Assembly: GCA_025529335.1 (NCBI GenBank)
Contig: JAMYHX010000162.1
Span: 1 to 64,000 of the forward strand
DNA length: 64,000 nt
Reading direction: 5' to 3'
From: Rhizopus sp. PT2906
Lineage: Eukaryota > Mucoromycota > Mucoromycetes > Mucorales > Rhizopodaceae
Under the pieces are notes generated by a model, which did no database searches, had not been told where the DNA came from, and saw nothing but the letters and a program-made list of their open reading frames with translations. This document shows positions 56,283 through 64,000 of this stretch, in pieces. Made by a program: the position numbers and the translations under genes. Each line of letters starts with the position of its first letter. Positions within the stretch are counted from its first letter, which is position 1.

Positions 56283-57543
56283 TATTTTCAATATAAAAAA
56301 GAATAAAAAGACAATAGCAAAAGTCATTTCAAAAAACATATTTATTTATTAAAGATTATTCCCAAAAGCCAATGTTTGCAAAGAAAACCTAAAGGAGAAG
56401 GAAAAAAAAGGGTCAGCAGTGATGCCAAAAGACTTCTAAAGGTTCTGATTGCTGCTGTGACGACATTCTTCAGGTCGGCCAGTGACCATTAGAACAGGGA
56501 CCAGGCACCCATAAAAACCATCAAATACCAGAGCAGCCTGCAAAGACCCGCAGTAGCAGACGTACCGTTGGGGTATGCATTAGCTGAGCCTTGTCAATTG
56601 TTAACTAGCTTATGTGCCCCACTGCGCCAGCCAGACAGCAGGAAGCATCATCAACAATCTGCCACAGCTGTGATCTCAGATAACTAGCTCCCAGCTAACT
56701 ACTAGCCCCCTGTAAAGATTCCAATCGAATGCACATAACTCTCCTTTTGGCTGCCTGAAAGCCTCCAGTTGAGTGATGAAACGAACGACCGTTGTCAGTC
56801 CAGGACACGTGTTGAGCATCATAGAAAGAGATTGGATAGAGATCCTTGAACACACAATCATCGCCTTACTGAGTAAGTTTTATAAAAAAAACTTACATTG
56901 ACCAAAGAGAACAACCAACGAGAACAACCAAAAGAGTCACCAAAAGAGCCACCAAAGAGAACAACCAAAAGAGCCACCAAAAGGAACCAAAAGAGCCACC
57001 AAAAGGAACCAAAAGAGTATAAAAAAAAAGTATAAAGAGAAAAGAAAGAGAGAAAAAGGAATGAAAGCAAATTTCTCTCTTTTTATACCCTTTTCTAAGT
57101 TATGTGAGGTTATTGTTTTTAATAAATAAGGTTTTACTCCTTTCAAGAAAATAAGGTTTACATTCACACTTTTGTTTATTTCTCAAGTGTTTCATGACTC
57201 TTTGCCTATCTTCTTTATACTTTTTATATTCATTCAGATTGCTGCTTGAATATATATTTTAATGAAGTTGTTCACTTCTCTTTTTATATAGTAAAAAGAC
57301 TAAAAGGCACTAAATTAAATGCATCCTTTGTTTATATCGCGCGCCTTTGGGCTTATTTCCTAGACTTGATCACACACACTATTGTGTTACTTTGCCAGAC
57401 CCTTTTTTTTTTCTCTTTGACTTTTTGCAAGTAAAGGCTAGATAAATACTATTTTTTAGTAGTTGTTATATGAAATAATAGTCTTGTATAAAGAAATGAA
57501 GCAAGTTATGCATAAATCAAAAGATTAGCACACCAAAAATGGT
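56283..57543. repeat. repeat R1, copy B
   Basis: Nearly identical partner of 6409-7654. The minus-strand open frame of 61 codons (56676-56861) is kept with two changed residues relative to copy A. The purine-rich 12-base repeat (56900-57020) is arranged differently and is longer than in copy A. To its right lies new sequence rather than the R2 piece that follows copy A. Confidence 0.85.
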
Positions 57544-58262
57544 AATAGCAAATGATAAACGCACTCTGAAGCTTTGTTAACCCATAGCTTTATTTTAAAC
57601 AAGTCTAGACACAGACATCAGGGAAGGTCAGGATACGCACTATAGGCCATCAAATAGGTTGTAACAGATGAAGGCATGGTTTCTAGATGCTCTAAATATC
57701 GTAATACATATTGTTATATGCGGTTTATCCGCTCTCGTACCTGTCATCATGACGCCTCCAGATCGATTAATAAGCACCTTGTTTATATACAGTTCATCGC
57801 ATAGGCCACACAAGGGACATAGCGGTCTTTGGTCTTTCGCAAATTCGCATTACCTAATGAAGTAGATGGTCGCAATGACGGTACTTTGTTTATCCTCTTT
57901 TTCCTGGTATCCACATTGTTCTCTGAATGTGATTTATTACTGTGCAAGTAATAACAGTATTTGATTGCTGAAAGCGGTGAAATGACTGATTTCGTTTACT
58001 TTCAGGAATTCATACTCACTAAACACAAGCACTGTTTCATATGGCTTCTCTTACTGAGATTAATTTATTTCTCTATGATTTCCTTACGGTTGAATATGTA
58101 GCAAAGAATTCTTTATCAAACGCTTCCAGCTTCTCCAGAATAATTGAAGAACAAGGCAGTTAAAAAAAGCTACAAGGCTAGCAGAGTCACATCCTTCGTC
58201 AATATAAACATTACAACTTTTTGTCTTTGCTATTGCCGAGCATCGAAACATAAATAGGCAAT
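57544..58262. other. repeat-island filler, one minus-strand Cys-rich open frame
   Basis: On the minus strand about 57655-57855 is open and reads RPLCPLCGLCDELYINK with paired cysteines, possibly a zinc-binding remnant of a mobile element. The rest is unassigned. Confidence 0.3.
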
Positions 58263-58589
58263 CTCCAAGACGAAATAGCTGAAATTGAGAGCCTCAAAGC
58301 AGAAATAATTTGGTTGGAACAAAGCCAGAAATCACTCGGATTTATTAAACACTTGATCAAAACACGGGAATCTCAACGTTATATTCCTGTCCTGTATCAT
58401 CCTGAGAGTAGTGATCCATGCCTCAACCAATCAAGCAGACAGGTCGCCGCTGAGTATTTCTACACCCAGCTGCACTCACCTCATCCAGTGGATGGACTAG
58501 CTCTAGACCAACTTCTGATACACCTACCAGAGTTCCTATGTCTTACAGAAGATCAGCATAATGCTCTGTTCACCTCGATAATCATATAA
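58263..58589 (+). mobile_element. LINE-type reverse transcriptase fragment (region before the RT core)
   Basis: The plus strand reads a coiled segment (EIAEIESLKAEI) and then VLYHPESSDPCLNQSSRQVAAEYFYTQL and HPVDGLALDQLLIHLPEFLC to a TAA at 58589. The order of a short coil, VAAEYFYTQLHSP-HPVD and LPxxLCLTxDQ is what I recall from the linker between endonuclease and reverse transcriptase of fungal non-LTR elements. The RT core (the YADD region) is absent, so it is a short, dead fragment. The family call is from memory. Confidence 0.5.
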
Positions 58590-58765
58590 GAGATTATATT
58601 TTATGTAGTTTAATACTGAAACATGCATATACAACTATATCAATGTGATATTGGAATTATGAAGTAATAAAAAAAAAAAACATAAAGGTCGAATTCTTTT
58701 TATTACATTGTATGTTAGTTCAAGACGAAGAAGATGTAGCTAATGTAACGTGTGTCTTATTTTAC

Positions 58766-59266
58766 AAGAATAAATGTGGTCAATGTCTAGTGAATTACAA
58801 TATATGACGCGTTATCAACTACTATAGACTACAGATATCATGAATTACTGTTATGGACTTAATATGAGCTATTATGTTAACATTTAAGATGACTTTGTCT
58901 TGTGTATGAAACATATTGCTTATTTGACGACAGAAGATGTAATCTTCTTTGACATAAACATAAAAATACGACAAATGATGCCATCTGTGGCCAAGAGACT
59001 TCGTTATGCAGATATCAGGACGTTGCACGGATGTATTGGTAGAATTTTTCTTAGCTTCAAGATATCTAGTATTGGTCAAGCAGGCCAGACAAGAACGTTT
59101 CAATGAACAGTGAACATGGCTCAGTTTCGTTGACATCCTCTCGTATAGCAGCCCTGAGTAGTTTCTGACTTAAACCACAAATAGCCTTGGTAAACCTTTG
59201 TTCTGCAGCTTGGGGGAGCATTGCCTTTTTTGGATTTTCCAGTGTCCTTAGTATTACCCTACACAA
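58766..59266 (-). repeat. repeat family R2, copy 3
   Basis: Longest matching copy of the family at 5770-6240. On the minus strand a frame of 66 codons (EQRFTKAICGLSQKLLRAAI, then FIETFLSGLLDQY) ends in a stop, and the next frame continues TSVQRPDICITKSLGHRWHH. This looks like one gene with a frameshift. RPDxCI plus a following KS-LG motif recalls an uncharacterised gene family expanded in Mucorales. Confidence 0.6.
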
Positions 59267-60674
59267 TTACCTTGTTACCAAGAAATAATGATTCAACCAT
59301 TATTTTTCTATACTGAATTGCAAAAAAATCTTATCAAGAAGCATACAACAGGAGCTTCAAGTTGTTTCAACAACTTGAATTGTTTGTGATTGCTATATAG
59401 CCATGGTAATAACAAACACGGAAGAACCACTTTATCAGGGGGCGGAGTCACTGTAAAGATGAGGATTGGCTATTTTAGTGATAAATAAGATAACATAAAT
59501 GGCGTTCAACAATATGGTTCAGCTAATATAAATCAGCCATATTAAACATCTGAATACTAATAATACAATTCGCGCAATTGAATTATCACGTATGCTCAAT
59601 GACAAGTGCAAGATAAAAGTGTTCATGCAGTTGATAAAATGTATTCCTCTTATTACTCGTAAGCAACTCAAAGTAGAGTACGTCACTAGAGTGTTTCTCA
59701 GGTATATAATCTGTTCAAGGCTTTACTGAATTGGTCAATTTTCTTCTTGCCCAACTTCAACATGGATAACCGCTCAGTCAATGTAAGCTGGGTTCAGACT
59801 GTAATATTAATTTCAAGAAAAAAGAAGTTCATTTCATATACGGTTAATCTACTCACTCCGTCTAAAAGGCACTTCATATGGGCCAATGGTTCAAGCATTA
59901 ATAATAGAAACAGAAGAGATTAACGTGTTCCTAGCTATCTGTTTCATTTATTAATTTTACTCCTTTAATATCAGCTTTAGCCTGTAGTACATTTGAATCA
60001 TACGTTAATGACTTGAGATATGCTAAACACCGACATCAATATAATATAGCTGCTATTTTAAAAGATGTTTACAATGATATGACAGTACAGTAACAGAGCA
60101 ATCCAACATGCTTAAGGTAATCCAGCATTTTCATTGGTTGTTATGGGAAGCCAACAAAGGAATATTTTTTCAGGAGCAAAAAAAATGGAAGGGCAAATTG
60201 CACGTCAGTGATGATCGGGTCAATTATTTATAATGAACCTTGAGCACAATGTTACAAAAAAAAAGGAGTATATATATCTTAATTTCTAACTTTTTTATTA
60301 TTGATCTGCCCTTTTTCTCAAACAAATGGGGTGAATTAACTCCATTTCACATAATGAGTACACCTTAAATAAGAATGCATCTATTCTTCAATAAGAAATA
60401 GAGACAAAGGGGGTGGAAGGAGGGGTTAAGTCAATGACTCCATATGTCCAGTCAGCCTATATGCCAAACGTCACACTCGGTTCTGTTAACAATGATTGTA
60501 ATAATGCTTATTTTTATTGTCAAAAGACATGTCAATACAATGATTTATCTTTACAGCTAATTTATCACATCGGCCTTTACACAAACAAACATAAACAGAT
60601 ACACAAAAAGCAATCACCAAAACTCATCAGGATATTGTTTAACAGGAGAAATCGAGTTATTGACTAATTCAATG
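59267..60674. other. gene-poor stretch
   Basis: 1.4 kb of AT-rich sequence between R2 and the APSES gene 3' end. No supportable gene; the plus-strand frame 60413-60667 (84 codons) shows no known motif. No RNA gene recognised. Confidence 0.35.
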
Positions 60675-61499
60675 TCAAACAAGAGTGAATGATGCAAACA
60701 GATCCTTTTTACCTTCGGCAGAACTCTCGGATTGACCACGTTGATATGGGTTTATAACCGGGCCATTATGTAATTGATAAAAATGAGAAGGGTAAAGGAA
60801 AGAGACTGGATCATCTGCAAAGATAGGATAAAGAGCATCCAGGATGTTGAATTGAGTAGCCAATGTCTTTGCTCGAGCAAAAGGGATCCTGTAAATTATG
60901 AATAAACATGGCGTGATGTCTATAGAAACTCTATACTCACCAGACACCTTTTAAATGCATTGCTCCTACCTTGACAACGACTCTCCCTCTTTCATTCTTT
61001 AATATGCCATCTCGTTTACCACGAGACATACCAGCCACATTCAATAATTTGGTACCATTAATCATGTTGTTGTCTAAATAGCGACATAAGCATGACATGT
61101 GACACATGTCCTTTAATATTACCTTGACGACGAGCTACACAAATCCCTCGAGTGTCGACCTGGTAACATAGCGTGCTCTCATCCTCCCACAATGTTGCTG
61201 TCAATCGAGGCCTATGCATTCTAGGCGGGTAAGGACTATATTGCAAATGGGAATGTACAGGTGGAAGAGCAGGCAAAGTAGCTCGAACAAGTGGTCCTGA
61301 CCAACGTTCCTGCCAATGTTCTTTGTCTAACTTTTGCATCAGGATAACAATGAAACGTCAAACGATCAAAGGAAAAAAAAAAATACTTACCATCTGTCAC
61401 TGATTCTGATACTGCTGATGAGGCACTTGCTGATGAAGATGAAGTAGAATCCAATGATACCAGCATTGAATGAGTTTCATCTTGGTTTTTTCGTTGCAT
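60675..61499 (-). CDS. APSES-type transcription factor (StuA/Efg1/Phd1-like)
   Basis: Four exons from ATG at 61499 (MQRKNQDETH) to TGA at 60675. The APSES DNA-binding domain is complete after splicing: ATLWEDESTLCYQVDTRGIC, then VARRQDNNMINGTKLLNVAG, MSRGKRDGILKNERGRVVVK, HLKGVWIPFARAKTLATQFN and LDALYPIFADDPVSFLYP, the StuA-subfamily order. The N-terminus is Ser-rich and the C-terminus is short, about 40 residues. StuA, Efg1 and Phd1 proteins control hyphal growth, sporulation and morphology. The gene is divergent from the MIT-domain gene, 347 bases apart. High confidence in family; the particular role in this fungus is unknown. Confidence 0.93.
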
Positions 61500-61813
61500 T
61501 TTTGTTTTTGTCACTGAAAAAGAAAAGGATAAAGAAGGACAAACAAGGAACATGTTCTTATATTCTCTTTATACGCCGATGTATTATAAATCAACCGAAA
61601 TCTACAGCCACACATCTTTACGGTATTGTTGTTAACCGAATAATAGAACCGAGACAAAAGAAAGGCTGATCAATAATAGTTATTTGTGTAACATTTATGA
61701 GAAAGGAGTGTGTGTGGACAAGAAAAGAGTGGAAAGAGCGACAGAGGGGAATGAAAAAGGGGATACAATAGAACAAGGAATTTTCTTTCCTCTCTCTCTC
61801 TCTCTCTTTTTTT

Positions 61814-61845
<32 letters not shown>

Positions 61846-61846
61846 A
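61500..61846. promoter_or_regulatory. divergent promoter region, APSES factor and MIT-domain gene
   Basis: 347 bases shared by two divergent genes. A CT-repeat and T-run (61790-61845) lie just before the MIT-domain ATG. No factor-specific site is named. Confidence 0.45.
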
Positions 61847-64000
61847 ATGAGCGTAGAATCAAGCCTTTTACCAGCAAGTCATCCATTCACACAACAGGAA
61901 ACAAAGCATTTCTCCAAACGAATACTTCGATCAGCTTTACAAAAAGCAAATGTAGCTGTTCAGTGTGATTCGACCAATGATGTCTTGGGAGCTGTTCATG
62001 CCTATACGGAAGCTATCGAACTGCTCGAAAAGGTGTTGAACTTGATCGAAAAAGACAACGATAAGAAACGTTTGCAGGAAATAGTAAGAGGAAAAAAAAA
62101 ATAAGCTTTGTTTTCTCTCTCTATCTTGTATATCTCACTATTTTCCTTATTTCATTAAAAAGCATGATTCTTATTCTGAGCGTATTCGACTTTTAACAGC
62201 TATTGTCATTGAAGAGGGAAAAGAAAAAGAGATACAACCTATAGAGAAAGGCGATGATGAAGACAGTGAAGACAGCGAAGACAGTGAAGTCAGTGACGAC
62301 GACTGGGAGACAAAGCCAACACTACAGAAGGCTACTGTACGCAAAATAATTTCTACAGAGTTTAATCGCAACATGACTACATCATCATCATCATTCAGTA
62401 TGCATTCCTCAAAGAGTACTCCTATAACACAACAACAACAACAGCAGTCTCATGCTGACAATGAAGATTATGATCTGGATTCAGATATAGAGGCCAAACA
62501 AATGCCTGCAATGACACTTCCTTCCTTGAAAAAGAAGGAAGAAGAACTACCACCATCATCACCTGCGACGCCTACAGCAATAGCCTATATCAGACCTTAT
62601 CGTACTCGAACAAGTAGTTTACCTAAAGTGCCGAGGTCTTCCTCAATGTCTACTGTCGAATCATTGGATGAAGAGCAGCAGCCGACTAAAGTGCGCACCT
62701 CCGCCATAGGGTCTATGCGAAAAAAGACTGTCAATCGATTGTCCGTCGAAGGTCTCGTCGGGCGAAAATCGGCAGGTTATACACACAGCACAGGAAGTCC
62801 GTCATTTGGGCATTTCTTAAAAGACCAAACGCAGGACACAGAGGAGGTTAAGGAGCATCAACAACTCAAGCTACTTTTGGCACTGGAAAAGAGTATGCAA
62901 CAAGGCGCTTATGTAACAAAGAAATTATATATACCCAAAAGCTTATGGTAAAATCATCATGTCATTTAAGCTAAATAAGCATTATTAATTGGAAATTGTA
63001 GGCAGCAGCACAACGTTAAGTTATCATTTGTAGATATCAAAATATCCGCCTGTGAAACACTGGCGAATGATCTTCATCGACTTGAAAATTGGGCTTATTT
63101 AGATGATCTATTGAGTTCATTAAGGCTATTGGAGCACGTGGAGACATCAGTAGAGAGTTTAAAGACCAATTTATCAAAGAAGTTCAAGAGAGAAAGTACA
63201 AATGGAGGTAATCAGACAAGTAGTGCAGGTCATACAAATGGTACCACAAAGATTGAAACCACCAAAAAGTCAAGTCAGTCATTCATGTCGTGGGGGACAA
63301 AGCTGACAAAATCAGTGGAACGTATGAATGCCTTTAGTTTAACAAAAGGGTAACTATAGGAACAAAACAATAAGGAGTACACGAAATAATTGTGTATGTA
63401 GAGAGGATCATTATAAACAATATATTGAGGCCTTAGAGAGGCTTTTGAAGAAGATCCATACGTTAGGTAAGCAAGTGATGATAACAATAATATTAAATAA
63501 TAAATAATTATTATAATAGAAAAATGGTTAAATTATTATCATGAAGAAAAGAAAAGAACAAATAATCCACAATGTGAAATGATGCTTGTGAAATTGAGTA
63601 AAGTCTGTGATGTGATTAATACAATCATAGGTGGATTTGTGGTTCGAGATATGACCGTTCTACTTGCCAAATGGCTAAAACGGGGAGGTACATGGGTGAG
63701 CGAATAAGTGATTAAACCACTGTTTTTATCCTCTTTTTATACATTTATACATATATATATAATATATATATATATATACCTTAAATATATTAATAATTTA
63801 TTTCAAAAAAAAAAAAAAAAGAAGAGCGAACAAGACGTGCTATTTATATTAAAATGTACTTCTAAACTTTTTAATCTCTACCATCACTGTTTGTACTCCA
63901 ACTGGATGAAGTCTAGCCAAGATGTTTCTCTTTTCTAAAATGTCTAGGAATTTTGTATAATAGACAATCAATTGAGCGAGAACTGCATGAAGTACACTTG
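61847..64000 (+). CDS. MIT-domain protein, 3' end beyond the window
   Basis: The start MSVESSLLPAS is at 61847. An N-terminal MIT domain (ALQKANVAVQCDSTNDVLGA, AYTEAIELLEKVL, LQEIHDSYSERIRLL across an intron) is followed by an acidic DSEDSEDSE run, a Gln run and Ser-rich disordered sequence, then a helical C-terminal part (FVDIKISACETLANDLHRLE, FVVRDMTVLLAKWLKRGG). Exon ends are near 62083, 62948, 63351, 63467 and 63697. The last visible exon (ILYNRQSIERELHEVHL) runs to the edge, so the gene is partial. MIT domains bind ESCRT-III tails. The protein resembles fungal MIT proteins of unassigned role rather than Vps4, as there is no AAA domain in view. Confidence 0.8.

Noticed and set aside
56313..57552. 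AATAGCAAA on both sides of R1 copy B as a target-site duplication
   Set aside because: The left AATAGCAAA lies within sequence also shared with copy A, so it is part of the repeat rather than a host target.
1..64000. tRNA or 5S rRNA genes
   Set aside because: I looked for B-box-like GGTTCRANNCC strings with matching acceptor stems in the intergenic stretches and saw none that folds convincingly by eye; a covariance-model scan would be decisive.

Overview
The window looks like nuclear DNA of an early-diverging filamentous fungus, most likely a Mucoromycota species of the Mucorales type. The sequence is AT-rich. Genes are cut by many short introns of about 45-60 bases with GTAAG-like donors and CTAA(T/C) branch-like sites. 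The gene set is typically fungal: an APSES regulator, a Cpa1-type carbamoyl-phosphate synthase small subunit with an arginine attenuator uORF, an arrestin-related trafficking adaptor, a fungal-style kinesin-1 tail and a family 14 polysaccharide lyase. All identifications come from reading translations and splice junctions by eye; no database was searched.

Layout. 1-4.6 kb: an LRR-type gene with an in-frame stop, a multipass membrane protein (candidate channel) and a BORCS8-like gene. 4.7-8.5 kb: a repeat island with a zinc-knuckle remnant, family R2, a 1.25 kb repeat R1 and a second R2 piece. 8.6-13.8 kb: THEM6-like thioesterase, NOC4 and V-ATPase subunit B. 13.8-17.1 kb: gene-poor, with a decayed Tc1/mariner transposase. 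17.1-23.3 kb: arrestin adaptor, homeodomain factor, a tiny tail-anchored protein and cyclophilin A. 23.4-25.9 kb: a broken acidic gene and an inverted repeat (R3). 25.9-35.6 kb: HDHD2-like phosphatase, dynactin p150, CPA1 with its uORF, and a PL14 lyase. 35.6-39.8 kb: decayed open frames, a 19-bp minisatellite of about 37 units and a transposon-like C-terminal fragment. 39.8-55.2 kb: a dense housekeeping block (LEA-2 membrane protein, coiled-coil protein, RNA polymerase III subunit RPC9, CaMK, THO subunit HPR1/THOC1, UBL-WLM protease, dymeclin, kinesin-1). 55.2-60.6 kb: a second repeat island (R3, R1, LINE fragment, R2). 60.7-64 kb: an APSES factor and an MIT-domain gene that runs off the window.

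The most interesting element is upstream of CPA1. Splicing a 51-base intron out of the leader creates a 25-codon uORF whose core (ADYICDQIWK) matches the arginine attenuator peptide of ascomycete CPA1/arg-2 leaders. The uORF stops 6 bases before the CPA1 start. Without splicing it ends early and loses the Ile-Trp core, which suggests that splicing and arginine-dependent ribosome stalling could be coupled.

Functionally the genes are mostly independent housekeeping units. A loose theme is membrane traffic and motility: kinesin-1, dynactin p150, a BORC-like subunit, dymeclin, V-ATPase, an arrestin adaptor and an MIT-domain protein. I saw no convincing tRNA or rRNA gene.
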